A stretch of DNA of 64,000 nt from JAHRVQ01 sp051278195 (GTDB lineage: Bacteria; Pseudomonadota; Gammaproteobacteria; Pseudomonadales; Azotimanducaceae), in NCBI GenBank assembly GCA_051278195.1, contig JBNMQM010000011.1, forward strand, positions 22,043 to 86,042, in the 5' to 3' direction. Of this stretch, positions 1 through 8,654 are shown piece after piece. Each line of letters starts with the position of its first letter. Position 1 is the stretch's first letter. The position numbers were made by a program, and so were the translations under genes. The notes beneath the pieces are model-generated. The model made no database searches. It had not been told where the DNA came from and was given only the letters and a program-made list of their open reading frames with translations.

Positions 1-232
1 TAAGGGTGACGATGAAGAGCCCTGCATAGGCTGTGGCATAACGGATAGCCGGAGTTTCAATCCAGTTGACCAGCAAGGTGGAAGCTTCAGCGCCAAACAG
101 ACGGGAAATGATCATGGCGGCGATCAACGTGACCAGAGAAAGTGCTTCTTTAACGAAACCGCGCTTAATGCTGACCAGGGTGGAAAAGCCAACGATTGCC
201 AATATGATCCAATCAACAACTCCGAGTGTCAC
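1..232 (-). CDS. cvpA: CvpA family membrane protein, 3' end beyond window
   Basis: Inner-membrane protein of the colicin V production family, usually found just upstream of purF. I translated it by hand: it starts at a GTG (230-232) preceded by a good GGAGG, and begins MTLGVVDWIILAIVGF, followed by the family-typical KRGFVKEALSL segment and further hydrophobic helices. Only about 77 residues lie in the window; the C-terminal part runs off the left edge. It is the last visible gene of the asd-to-cvpA minus-strand series, 27 nt after dedD. Family assignment is firm; the precise cellular role of CvpA is poorly defined even in model species. Confidence 0.85.
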   Translation of the reverse strand, partial: MTLGVVDWIILAIVGFSTLVSIKRGFVKEALSLVTLIAAMIISRLFGAEASTLLVNWIETPAIRYATAYAGLFIVTL

Positions 233-259
233 GCCCTGCCTCCAGAGAATTTAGAACCA

Positions 260-811
260 TTAGCCACCCAGTTGGTATCGGTCATCTTCGATTCTGTAAC
301 GTACTACTTGCCCAGAAAGTTTTAACTCAGCTTCGATCTTAATTTGGACTTTGAGCAGTTTGTCTTTATTGACCATAGGGCCGACATAGACGCGAAAAAG
401 TTTATCATCGGCGTCACCGCTCAGAATATAGCTTCGGTAACCTTTATCTCGAAGCGTTTGGCGAAGTCTGGTGGCATTAGTTTCTTCACGGAAGCTGCCA
501 AGTTGAAAACTCCAACTGATCGGCAGACCATTTTCGTTCAATGAAAAATTATCGGTATCTTGGACGAGGACAGCAGTATCCTGTTGCATTACCGGCAGCT
601 TAGCTTTGCTAACCTCGGCCATTTCAAGGATTTTTTCGCTGGTCTGTTCGACAGTCAGACTATTGATATCGATTACAGGGGCTTGAGGAATCGCAGATTC
701 AACTCTCGCTCGATCCTCCGAAGAACCATCAAGCAACATGGGCAGGATAATGATCGCAACAGCTGTCATCACCACGGCCCCAATGACTCGTTGTTTAAGC
801 CTTGTATCCAC
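260..811 (-). CDS. dedD: SPOR-domain cell-division protein, DedD-like
   Basis: 183 residues with a GTG start. A short basic N-terminus is followed by one membrane helix (about residues 9-27, VIGAVVMTAVAIIILPMLL), a variable linker, and a C-terminal SPOR domain (about 98-178) containing the typical FQLGSF and RVYVGP motifs. SPOR domains bind denuded septal peptidoglycan, so the protein should sit in the inner membrane with its C-terminus in the periplasm at the division site. It lies between folC and cvpA, the usual place for dedD in gammaproteobacteria. Sequence similarity within this family is low outside the SPOR domain, so the symbol rests on synteny and architecture. Confidence 0.85.
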   Translation of the reverse strand: MDTRLKQRVIGAVVMTAVAIIILPMLLDGSSEDRARVESAIPQAPVIDINSLTVEQTSEKILEMAEVSKAKLPVMQQDTAVLVQDTDNFSLNENGLPISWSFQLGSFREETNATRLRQTLRDKGYRSYILSGDADDKLFRVYVGPMVNKDKLLKVQIKIEAELKLSGQVVRYRIEDDRYQLGG

Positions 812-870
812 GCTCGCCAGAATTCGCTTTTAAATGAGATGTCACTGTCAATGTTGGACCCCTACTATTA

Positions 871-2088
871 TTAGGAATCCAGATACTCCAGTACTGCGGC
901 GACAGTCAAAAACGAGCCAAAAACCAGTACTGTACCTTCTGGATCTGAGCGGCGCTTCGCTGCCTCGATCGCATGACCTACTTTATCATAAGTCTTGCCG
1001 CTTAACCCACAAGAGTCTGACAAAACGGCCTGAAGGTGCTCTGCTGACGCTGCCCGCTCACCGGGTAAATCAACAAAATGCCAATCTCTGATCATCGGGG
1101 ACAGGTGTTGAAAAACCCCAGCGATGTCTTTGTCCTTATATAGACCCACCACAGCTTGTAAATTTCCATAACCTTCTAGCGCTAGCTTGTTCAGTAAATA
1201 GCCTGCAGCATCCGGGTTGTGGGCAACATCTAAAATTAAAGCCGGTGAACCTGGGATTTTTTGAAAGCGACCGGGTAGCTGGCTGCTCTCGAGCACGTGG
1301 CTTACCGTTTTCTGGTCCAGCGGGTACGCAACGGCCAGGAAGGCAACCGTTGCAGCAACCGCACTTGGCAAAGGTAACCGGGTTTGCGGCAATTGAAAGG
1401 TTTGACCTTCGACAGCCAGCTCATCATCGACCACTTGGAAGTCGCGCTGAATCACTTTCGCAATTGCACCCTGCCGGTTAGCTTCATTAATGAGGCTCTC
1501 GGGCGGCTCCGGGTCAACGATCACCACCGGCACATTTCGCCGCATCACCCCAGCTTTTTCAACCGCGATGGCTTCACGGCTATCACCCAACCAATTCTGG
1601 TGATCCAAAGCGATGCGGGTAATAACGGAAACATCTGGGTAGACGATATTCATTGCATCGAGTCGGCCGCCGAGGCCAACTTCAAGAATCGCAACATCGA
1701 CTTTGCTTTGCTTGAAAATCAACATGGCTGCCAGAGCGCCAAACTCGAAGTAACTCAGCGATATAGTGCCCCGCGCTTGATCGATTTCTGCAAATGCCGC
1801 ACTAATTGTATCGTCAGAAGCCAGCTGGCCGTTTACAACGATTTGCTCGTTATAGACAGAGAGGAAGGGCGACGTAGCTTTGCCATAAGACAGGTTCAGC
1901 GCCTGACAGTATCTCGCCAAATATTCGCAGGTTGAACCCTTGCCGTTGGTACCGGCCACAATAAATACTTTTGCGGCAGGTTTCAGAAGGTCGAGTTTTC
2001 TTCCGACCTCACCGACACGCTCAAGACCAAGGTCCCACTCAATCGGATGGAGCTTTTGAATTTTCTCAAGCCAGGCGGCGAGTTTCAT
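871..2088 (-). CDS. folC: Bifunctional dihydrofolate/folylpolyglutamate synthase
   Basis: Mur-ligase-type ATP-dependent enzyme that adds glutamate to dihydropteroate and to folates. The 405-residue protein has the P-loop GTNGKGST near residue 47, the family segment EVGLGGRLDAMN (about 137), and the C-terminal ligase domain with LDVAHNPDAAGYLL. Length is slightly short for the family (about 420-430). Its ATG overlaps the trpA stop in a TAATG arrangement, implying translational coupling to the tryptophan genes. In many relatives accD sits between trpA and folC; here there is no room for it. Confidence 0.95.
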   Translation of the reverse strand: MKLAAWLEKIQKLHPIEWDLGLERVGEVGRKLDLLKPAAKVFIVAGTNGKGSTCEYLARYCQALNLSYGKATSPFLSVYNEQIVVNGQLASDDTISAAFAEIDQARGTISLSYFEFGALAAMLIFKQSKVDVAILEVGLGGRLDAMNIVYPDVSVITRIALDHQNWLGDSREAIAVEKAGVMRRNVPVVIVDPEPPESLINEANRQGAIAKVIQRDFQVVDDELAVEGQTFQLPQTRLPLPSAVAATVAFLAVAYPLDQKTVSHVLESSQLPGRFQKIPGSPALILDVAHNPDAAGYLLNKLALEGYGNLQAVVGLYKDKDIAGVFQHLSPMIRDWHFVDLPGERAASAEHLQAVLSDSCGLSGKTYDKVGHAIEAAKRRSDPEGTVLVFGSFLTVAAVLEYLDS

Positions 2089-2900
2089 TAGTAATTGATA
2101 GCATCCATTTGGTTACGCATGTCAGTCAACAACTCGGCCACTAAAGGCGCAATCTGGCGCGGCGATTGCTCGTGCGCCTGAAAGATATCAACAATCGCGG
2201 TACCCACAACCGAGCCATCAGCAAACGCTGCAACCCTTGCTGCAGAAGCACCATCCTTAATCCCAAACCCAACGACCATAGGCAGGTCAGAAAAGGCCTT
2301 CAGATGCTTCACGCGGGCCTCAACCTGCTCAAAATTAATGGTACTGGCGCCCGTCGTCCCTTTCAGCGAGACGTAATAAACAAAACCCTGCGCTGCGGAA
2401 CAAATGTACGCTGCTCGCTTGTCCGTCGTTGTCGGTGACAACAAGTAAATCGCGTCCAGACCACGAGCTGAAAGCTCGATGTTCAACGCCGCACCTCCTT
2501 CCGGGGGCAGGTTAACAATGAGCGTACCATCGACACCAGCCTCTGCAGCGATGCTCGCAAATGTGTCGTAACCCATGGCGTCAATCGGATTCACATAGCC
2601 CATCAAGATAACCGGGGTTTGGCTATTTTTTTCACGAAAACGCGCGACCAGATTAATCGTATCACGCAATGAAACGTTGTTCCTCAGTGCTCGCTCGTGA
2701 GCCAACTGGATACTGGGCCCTTCAGCTTCCGGGTCAGTGAAGGGGACGCCCAACTCAATGAGGTCAGCGCCAGCTGTCACCATCTCGTGCATCACGTCTA
2801 AAGAGGTGTCCAAGTCTGGATCACCCGCAACGATATAAGGAATTAATAACTTACGATTCTCTGAACTCTGTCGGGCAAAAGTATCTGCAATACGACCCAC
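2088..2900 (-). CDS. trpA: Tryptophan synthase alpha subunit
   Basis: Cleaves indole-3-glycerol phosphate to indole and glyceraldehyde 3-phosphate within the TrpA2B2 complex. 270 residues, standard TIM-barrel length. Visible motifs: ELGVPFTDPEAEGPSIQ with the catalytic Glu and Asp, VNLPPEGG, and the phosphate-binding VVGFGI and DGSVVGTAIV segments. TrpA usually reads SDPxADGP at the second motif; TDPEAEGP here is a mild variant. It follows trpB by 21 nt and shares one base with the folC start, so trpF-trpB-trpA-folC look like one transcript. Confidence 0.97.
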   Translation of the reverse strand: MGRIADTFARQSSENRKLLIPYIVAGDPDLDTSLDVMHEMVTAGADLIELGVPFTDPEAEGPSIQLAHERALRNNVSLRDTINLVARFREKNSQTPVILMGYVNPIDAMGYDTFASIAAEAGVDGTLIVNLPPEGGAALNIELSARGLDAIYLLSPTTTDKRAAYICSAAQGFVYYVSLKGTTGASTINFEQVEARVKHLKAFSDLPMVVGFGIKDGASAARVAAFADGSVVGTAIVDIFQAHEQSPRQIAPLVAELLTDMRNQMDAINY

Positions 2901-2921
2901 GGTGACTCCTTAGCTGATTCC

Positions 2922-4151
2922 TTAGTTGATAGAAATGCCGTCAATATTGGCCAGAGTAGGAATATCCTTGTCCCCTCGACCGGAAAGATTCACCACGATG
3001 ATATCGTCCGGTGACATTTCCTTCGCGAGCTTCTTTGCATAGGCGATTGCGTGAGCGGACTCAAGTGCAGGAAGAATACCTTCCAATAAGTTTAACTCAC
3101 GAAATGCATCTAATGCTTCTTGGTCTGTAACTGAAACATATTCCGCTCGCTTGACGTCTTTTAACCATGAGTGTTCAGGCCCTACACCAGGATAATCGAG
3201 GCCAGCCGAAATTGAATGGGTATCTAAAATTTGGCCGTTCTCGTCCTGCATCAAATAGGTTCGTGTGCCATGTAAGACCCCGACCTTGCCGCGGCTGAGC
3301 GGTGCTGCGTGCTCGCCCGTTTCGATCCCTTTGCCTGCTGGTTCTACACCCAGCAACCGCACCGATTCGTCATTCAAGAAGGGGTGAAAAATACCCATGG
3401 CATTAGAACCACCGCCGACACAGGCAACAATGGCGTTTGGCAGCTGGCCGAACTGTCGTTGGCATTGGACGCGAGTTTCTTTACCAATCACCGACTGAAA
3501 ATCCCGTACTAACATCGGATATGGATGAGGGCCCGCGACGGTGCCTATGATGTAATAAGTGTCGTCTACGTTGGCTACCCAATCTCGCATTGCTTCACTT
3601 AAAGCGTCTTTTAAGGTTTTAGACCCACTATCGACCGGCACAACTTCCGCCCCGAGCAGCTTCATCCTATAAACATTCAGGCTTTGTCTGGCGATATCCT
3701 CGCTACCCATATAGACGACACATTTTAGGCCGAATCTTGCTGCCACAGTTGCCGAGGCGACACCGTGCTGGCCTGCACCTGTTTCTGCAATCACACGCGG
3801 CTTACCCATATGCTTTGCCAGTAACGCTTGGCCGATACAGTTGTTAATTTTATGCGCGCCAGTATGGTTAAGGTCTTCACGCTTGAGGAGTATTTTTGCA
3901 CCACCGACTTGATCTGTTAGTCGTTCTGCAAAATATAACGGCGAGGGTCGACCCACATAGGTTGCAAGATCATGCTCATATTGCTGAATGAACACAGGAT
4001 CATCCTTCAATATATTATATTGCTCCGTCAAATCATCTAGAGCAGCAACCAACACCTCTGACACAAACCTGCCACCATAGATGCCAAACTGACCATTGCT
4101 ATCGGGTAGTTCTCCTACCTGTGTATTGTCTCCTTTGGCCAGGTTGCTCAT
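2922..4151 (-). CDS. trpB: Tryptophan synthase beta subunit
   Basis: PLP enzyme that condenses indole with serine to give tryptophan. 409 residues, normal TrpB1 length. The PLP lysine lies in HTGAHKINN, the phosphate-binding glycine loop is CVGGGSNAMG, and the GAGQHGVA segment is the usual active-site loop. Its ATG overlaps the trpF stop by 4 nt, and trpA follows closely, so the three products are probably made in proportion from one message. Confidence 0.98.
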   Translation of the reverse strand: MSNLAKGDNTQVGELPDSNGQFGIYGGRFVSEVLVAALDDLTEQYNILKDDPVFIQQYEHDLATYVGRPSPLYFAERLTDQVGGAKILLKREDLNHTGAHKINNCIGQALLAKHMGKPRVIAETGAGQHGVASATVAARFGLKCVVYMGSEDIARQSLNVYRMKLLGAEVVPVDSGSKTLKDALSEAMRDWVANVDDTYYIIGTVAGPHPYPMLVRDFQSVIGKETRVQCQRQFGQLPNAIVACVGGGSNAMGIFHPFLNDESVRLLGVEPAGKGIETGEHAAPLSRGKVGVLHGTRTYLMQDENGQILDTHSISAGLDYPGVGPEHSWLKDVKRAEYVSVTDQEALDAFRELNLLEGILPALESAHAIAYAKKLAKEMSPDDIIVVNLSGRGDKDIPTLANIDGISIN

Positions 4152-4774
4152 GTTCTGCTCCGATCTGCGGCTGCAACCGCGTTAAAAAAATTCGTCATCT
4201 TCTCTACATCCTTTCTTCCGGGAGAAGACTCAACCCCACTACTCACATCAACGGCATAGGGGTTAAATCGTTCGATAGCGGCCGCGACGTTCTCCGCCTT
4301 CAAACCACCAGCGAGAATGCTGCCCTCGGGCAATAGGTCTAAAAGTTCCGACCCGATCTGCTGCCCTGTTCCACCATAGAGCCCTTCGACGTGGGCATCA
4401 AACAAGAAACCGTCAGCGTCTGGGAAGTCATCCATTTTTGCGAAATCGCTAATGCTACTGATACGCAAGACCTTGATAAATGGCTTGCCGAACTGACGAC
4501 AAAATTTGTTTTCTTCATCGCCATGAAATTGCAGCACATCAAACGGTAACTCAGAACAAATCTCAGAAACCACGTCAGCACCCTCATTGACGAATAAACC
4601 AATCGCACTGACAAATGGCGGCAACGCCTCCACCATCGAGCGGGCAACATCTACTTTGACATAGCGTGGGCTAGCTTCGAACATATTGAAACCGATCGCA
4701 TCGGCACCTAATGTGACGGCGAGCTTGAGATCGTCCGGATCGGTAATGCCGCAGATTTTAACTCTGGTACGCAT
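4148..4774 (-). CDS. trpF: Phosphoribosylanthranilate isomerase
   Basis: Catalyses the Amadori rearrangement of N-(5-phosphoribosyl)anthranilate to CdRP. TIM-barrel protein of 208 residues from the ATG at 4772-4774; an in-frame TTG lies directly before it, but ATG is the better choice. Motifs include VKICGITDPDDL with the catalytic Cys, IGFNMFEASPRYV, VGLFVN, LQFHGDE and the C-terminal phosphate loop DVSSGVESSPGRKD. It overlaps trpB by 4 nt. No convincing Shine-Dalgarno is visible and the gap to truA is about 80 nt. Confidence 0.96.
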   Translation of the reverse strand: MRTRVKICGITDPDDLKLAVTLGADAIGFNMFEASPRYVKVDVARSMVEALPPFVSAIGLFVNEGADVVSEICSELPFDVLQFHGDEENKFCRQFGKPFIKVLRISSISDFAKMDDFPDADGFLFDAHVEGLYGGTGQQIGSELLDLLPEGSILAGGLKAENVAAAIERFNPYAVDVSSGVESSPGRKDVEKMTNFFNAVAAADRSRT

Positions 4775-4854
4775 CAAGAAAAATGAGCCTGCTGTCGCTT
4801 AAAAGGAGCGGGAGTTTAGCAGAATCCGGAACTGCCGACAGTACCTGAGCAGTT

Positions 4855-5664
4855 TTAAAGCAGACCTTCCATAAAGTGCGGCAATGCCGCTCCGATGGGA
4901 ATTTGCGGCTCGTCGGGGTAAATAACATCAACCAAGTACAGACCATGCGGAGGCGCCGTCACACTACCTTTCGTTCGATCGGACAGAGCCAACAGCTCTG
5001 CAGTCCAACCTATCGGATAGACGCCTGCACCTATATCGAGCAGTACCCCGGCGATGTTCCTCACCATATGGTGTAAAAACGCGTTTGCTTCAATATCAAT
5101 GACGATCAGCTCCCCCCTACGTGTGACCTTAATATGATGAACATTTCGCATTGCGGTTCTCGACTGGCAACTCGAGGCTCGAAAACTCGTGAAATCGTTC
5201 TCTCCAAGCAACGCCTGCCCCGCTTCATGCATTGCTTCAGCATCGAGACGTCTGGGGTCTCGGGTATACATTCCTGGCAGTAAAGCTGAACGTACCGGGC
5301 TTGTGTAAACCACATAGCAGTAACGCCTTGCTACAGCCGAATGCCGAGCATTGAAATCAGTCGGCACAGGCCGCGCCCAAACAACAGACACGTCATCGGG
5401 TAAATGGGCATTAGTCCCCATAACCCAAGCCTTTTCAGATCTCTGCTTTGTGGTGTGTAAATTGACAACCTGCTTGGTCGCATGGACACCTGTGTCGGTT
5501 CTTCCGGCACAGGTCACTTGCACAGACTCGTCGGCAACAACGGTGAGCGCCGTTTGAAGCGCGAGTTGAATTGTCGGAGTAGATTCGCTCTGATATTGCC
5601 ACCCATGGTAGCGGGTACCTTGATAGGCAATACCAAGCGCGAAGGTATTAACGGTTGCGATCAA
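4855..5664 (-). CDS. truA: tRNA pseudouridine(38-40) synthase
   Basis: Converts uridines 38-40 of the anticodon stem-loop to pseudouridine. 269 residues, typical length. The catalytic Asp lies in CAGRTDTGVHA, with YQGTRYHGWQ at the N-terminus and HHMVRNIAGVLLDIG near residue 205. It starts 5 nt after the fimV stop, an adjacency conserved in many gammaproteobacteria. Confidence 0.97.
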   Translation of the reverse strand: MIATVNTFALGIAYQGTRYHGWQYQSESTPTIQLALQTALTVVADESVQVTCAGRTDTGVHATKQVVNLHTTKQRSEKAWVMGTNAHLPDDVSVVWARPVPTDFNARHSAVARRYCYVVYTSPVRSALLPGMYTRDPRRLDAEAMHEAGQALLGENDFTSFRASSCQSRTAMRNVHHIKVTRRGELIVIDIEANAFLHHMVRNIAGVLLDIGAGVYPIGWTAELLALSDRTKGSVTAPPHGLYLVDVIYPDEPQIPIGAALPHFMEGLL

Positions 5665-5669
5665 ACCAA

Positions 5670-8534
5670 TTAGTCAAATTTTTCCAATAACTGGGTTGCT
5701 TCCTGCTTTTCCTGATCAGAACCATCTTTCAGGACTTCTTGCAGCAAACTCTTGGCACCGTCGCTGTCACCCATGTCGATGTAGGCGCGAGCCAGATCCA
5801 GTTTATTGTCGTCTTCATCGTCAAGATCAAAATCAAGAGCGTCTTCATCGTCTAGATCCAGAGAAAACTCATCGTCTTCTAGGTCCAAAGAAATTTCGCC
5901 GTCACCATCAAGATCGAGAGAGATTTCTTCGTCATCGCCAAGGTCCAAATCGTCATCATCAAGATCTAGATCTAATATGATTTCGTCTTCATCATCGCTA
6001 ACAGCCTTACCTAAACCCTGAGCGGCGGTTTCAAGATCCTTCTCTAAATCAAGATCATCTTCGACCGAAATACCACTCAAGTCGAGGATGTCATCATCAT
6101 CGTCGTCCAGGTCGAGGGTGATTTCATCATCATCTTCTAGGTCGAGTTTGATTTCTCCGTCATCTTCCAGGTCGAGGGTGATTTCATCATCATCTTCTAG
6201 GTCGAGTTTGATTTCGTCATCATCTTCTAGGTCGAGGGTGATTTCGTCATCGTCGTCTAGGTCGAGTTTGATTTCGTCATCGTCGTCTAAGTCGAGTTTG
6301 ATTTCGTCATCGTCGTCTAAGTCGAGTTTGATTTCGTCATCGTCGTCTAAGTCGAGTTTGATTTCGTCATCGTCGTCTAAGTCGAGTTTGATTTCGTCAT
6401 CGTCTTCTAGGTCGAGTGTGATTTCGTCATCGTCAAGATCAAGGCCGATCTCATCGTCGTCTAGGTCGAGATCAAGCTCGTCGTCTAGGTCGAGATCAAG
6501 CTCGTCTTCGAGGTCGAGGTCGAGATCAAGCTCGTCTTCGAGGTCTAATTCGATCTCACCGTCATCGATACTGGTCTCAACCTCAGGCTTTTTGCGCTGG
6601 ACCGTTGCATTTTCATCTTCAAGTTCGAAATCAAGTTCGAGGTCATCATCCGCCTCAAGAGACAAGTCTAATATTTCACCATCGTCATCCAGATCTAATT
6701 CAGTGCCAAGCGCCAAGTCATCTTCTTCGGTTTCTGAATCAAGATCATCAAGATCAAAGGACAGGTCATCATCATCCAATGACTCTGAGATTGCCTCGAC
6801 CGGCGCCATACTGATGATAGTCGCATCCATCGCGGCAGCAGCATCTTCTGCAGCGCCAGGTATCTTCTTTTGCAATTCGAGTGCAGCAGCAACGGCAGCA
6901 CTATCGTTCAAAAGCCTTAGCTGCTCTAATTGTAGATTGAACGCGACGCCATCTTCAGTTTGGACATAAACTTCAAGCAATTTTAGTTGGATGTCAGCAC
7001 GATCAGGTTCTGCTTGGATTGCATTCTGTAAGAATGTAATCGCCTGAGGGAATCGACCATAGGCAATATAAATCTCAACTTCGCCAATGACATCGCTTGT
7101 TTCAGGAGAAAGATCTTCTTCCTCTTCTTCTATGGCAGGCGCTTCCTCAAGATCAGCAACGACTTCTTCCTCGGCTTCAACTGCAGATTCTTCAAATGCG
7201 TCTTCGAACTCATCATCGTCGGCTTTGTCCTGTTGGCGTCGACGCATCAATATCATGCCGCCAGCAACCACAAGTACCAATAGCAATCCAAGAATGGCCA
7301 GTACTAGCGGGTTATCTAACAATGAACCCGATTGAGCAGTAGGTGCAGGCTGCGCTGCAGCTGGCTGGCTGGAGGCTGCCTGCATTTTTTGAACTTCGGC
7401 TTTCAACGCGGCGAGCTGGTCATCTTTCAGAGTGAGAATTTCATTTAGGGTATCAAGCTGACCCTGCAGGTCATCAACCTTTACATTCATCTCACTGTTC
7501 GCGCGACGCGCACGATCCAGATCTTCTTCGGCAACAGCTAACTCATTTTCAATCTCTTGAACGGCCTCTGACCCACCCGTCCCAGAACGTTCACCGGCAC
7601 GCTCATTCGAAGCCAGCAGTTTGAGCTCTCCATTCGCACGCCCGGAATCCGCATCACTAGGGCCTGGCTGACGACGGGTTGCATCTAATTGAACCAGACT
7701 ACCGTCTTTATAGTCATCAAATTCTTGGTTTTGGCTTCGGACTTCCTGAACTGCCGACGCGACTGTTTCAGCACGAATCTCACGGACATCGGGTATACGA
7801 AGAACGTAGCCCGCCTTCAGAAGGTTAATGTTGTTGTTAATAAAGGCTTCTGGGTTGGCGCGCTGCAAAGCCAGCATCGTTTGTTGCACGGATACCGAGC
7901 CATTTGGACGAACTCGCAGTGCGATCTTCCATAACGTATCACCCTGCCCCGTCATCCCATATTCTGCTCCCAAGACATCACCAGTGCGCTCTGAACGACT
8001 ACTTGTCGCTGGCTGCGATTGCGGCTGGCGCACACTTGGCACTGCTGGTTGGATTGCTGGTACGGGAACAACCGCATTCGGCTGTGCCACGCGATTGGTG
8101 ACTTGGCTTGGCTGGACTGACTCGATCGCTTTATCAGCGAATACCGGCGGGTCGAGCAGAACAGTATATTCACGCAAGATACGGCCTGTGGGCCATAGAA
8201 CTTCTACAATAAAGTTCAAGAACGGTTCGATAACCGGTTTGCTGCTAGTGACGAAAATGATCATCTCACCATTTTCGTTGGGCGCAACTTTAAACCGCAG
8301 GTCAGTCAGCAGGTAGTTTCGCTCCACGCCGACACGGTCGAAATCCTCTTGAGAACCCAAGTTCGGCAGGATCTCCTCGACTTCGAGTCCGCGAACATTG
8401 GTTAACTTAATTTCTGCACTGAACCGCTGATTGAGCGCTGAATTGAGTTCCAGCTCCCCTAGCCCGAGGCCATAAGCAGGGGACGCCAAGCATCCCAACA
8501 AAACTGCTACGAACAGCAGGAGTTTCCGAATCAT
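5670..8534 (-). CDS. fimV: FimV/HubP-type polar hub protein with acidic repeats
   Basis: Inner-membrane scaffold that organises the cell pole and type IV pilus or chemotaxis functions in relatives. I chose the ATG at 8534 (954 residues) because GGGGAGAG lies about 8 nt upstream and it opens with a clean signal peptide (MIRKLLLFVAVLLGCLASPAYG); an ATG 24 nt upstream has no ribosome site. Order: periplasmic FimV N-domain, LysM domain (about 192-248), coiled coil (about 320-385), membrane helix (about 407-430), very acidic cytoplasmic region with TPR-like helices, tandem KLDLDDDDEI repeats (about 698-814), and the conserved FimV C-terminal motif (about 910-954, LDLARAYIDMGD). It is 120 nt after asd and 5 nt before truA. 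Confidence 0.93.
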   Translation of the reverse strand: MIRKLLLFVAVLLGCLASPAYGLGLGELELNSALNQRFSAEIKLTNVRGLEVEEILPNLGSQEDFDRVGVERNYLLTDLRFKVAPNENGEMIIFVTSSKPVIEPFLNFIVEVLWPTGRILREYTVLLDPPVFADKAIESVQPSQVTNRVAQPNAVVPVPAIQPAVPSVRQPQSQPATSSRSERTGDVLGAEYGMTGQGDTLWKIALRVRPNGSVSVQQTMLALQRANPEAFINNNINLLKAGYVLRIPDVREIRAETVASAVQEVRSQNQEFDDYKDGSLVQLDATRRQPGPSDADSGRANGELKLLASNERAGERSGTGGSEAVQEIENELAVAEEDLDRARRANSEMNVKVDDLQGQLDTLNEILTLKDDQLAALKAEVQKMQAASSQPAAAQPAPTAQSGSLLDNPLVLAILGLLLVLVVAGGMILMRRRQQDKADDDEFEDAFEESAVEAEEEVVADLEEAPAIEEEEEDLSPETSDVIGEVEIYIAYGRFPQAITFLQNAIQAEPDRADIQLKLLEVYVQTEDGVAFNLQLEQLRLLNDSAAVAAALELQKKIPGAAEDAAAAMDATIISMAPVEAISESLDDDDLSFDLDDLDSETEEDDLALGTELDLDDDGEILDLSLEADDDLELDFELEDENATVQRKKPEVETSIDDGEIELDLEDELDLDLDLEDELDLDLDDELDLDLDDDEIGLDLDDDEITLDLEDDDEIKLDLDDDDEIKLDLDDDDEIKLDLDDDDEIKLDLDDDDEIKLDLDDDDEITLDLEDDDEIKLDLEDDDEITLDLEDDGEIKLDLEDDDEITLDLDDDDDDILDLSGISVEDDLDLEKDLETAAQGLGKAVSDDEDEIILDLDLDDDDLDLGDDEEISLDLDGDGEISLDLEDDEFSLDLDDEDALDFDLDDEDDNKLDLARAYIDMGDSDGAKSLLQEVLKDGSDQEKQEATQLLEKFD
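6091..6450 (-). repeat. 30-bp in-frame tandem repeat inside fimV
   Basis: About 11 full copies of a 30-bp unit plus a partial one, each encoding the ten residues KLDLDDDDEI or a close variant (E for D, T for K, G for D). Copies at 6271-6300, 6301-6330, 6331-6360 and 6361-6390 are identical at every base, and 6121-6150 equals 6181-6210, showing an older 60-bp duplication. The DNA identity points to recent slippage, so copy number probably varies between strains without breaking the frame. Confidence 0.92.
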
Positions 8535-8570
8535 TATTATATCTCTCCCCAGCCCCATCGGCAGAGTTGC

Positions 8571-8623
8571 GTTTCTACAGTCGCCCGCTGATCATTTTTG
8601 TGATGGCGAGCGAACCTAGAAAC
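8571..8623 (-). other. Nested inverted repeat in the fimV leader
   Basis: Outer arms GTTTCTA (8571-8577) and TAGAAAC (8617-8623) enclose TCGCC/GGCGA (8581-8585, 8605-8609) and ATCA/TGAT around an A/T-only loop. Together they could fold into a long interrupted stem in the asd-fimV gap, upstream of the fimV ribosome site. There is no T-run that would make it a clear terminator. Function unknown. Confidence 0.35.
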
Positions 8624-8654
8624 GGTCTCTAATTGTTGCGATAAGTATCGCTTA

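Noticed and set aside
1384..1935. Plus-strand 183-codon frame
   Set aside because: Fully antisense to folC, whose motifs and length are complete.
5776..6450. Possible CRISPR-like array, because of regular 30-bp units
   Set aside because: Units are contiguous without unique spacers and are in frame with fimV, so they are coding tandem repeats.
6088..6969. Plus-strand 293-codon open frame, Ser/Arg-rich
   Set aside because: It is the antisense of the acidic fimV repeats; Asp/Glu/Leu codons read backwards as Ser/Arg/Ile. No ribosome site and no family.
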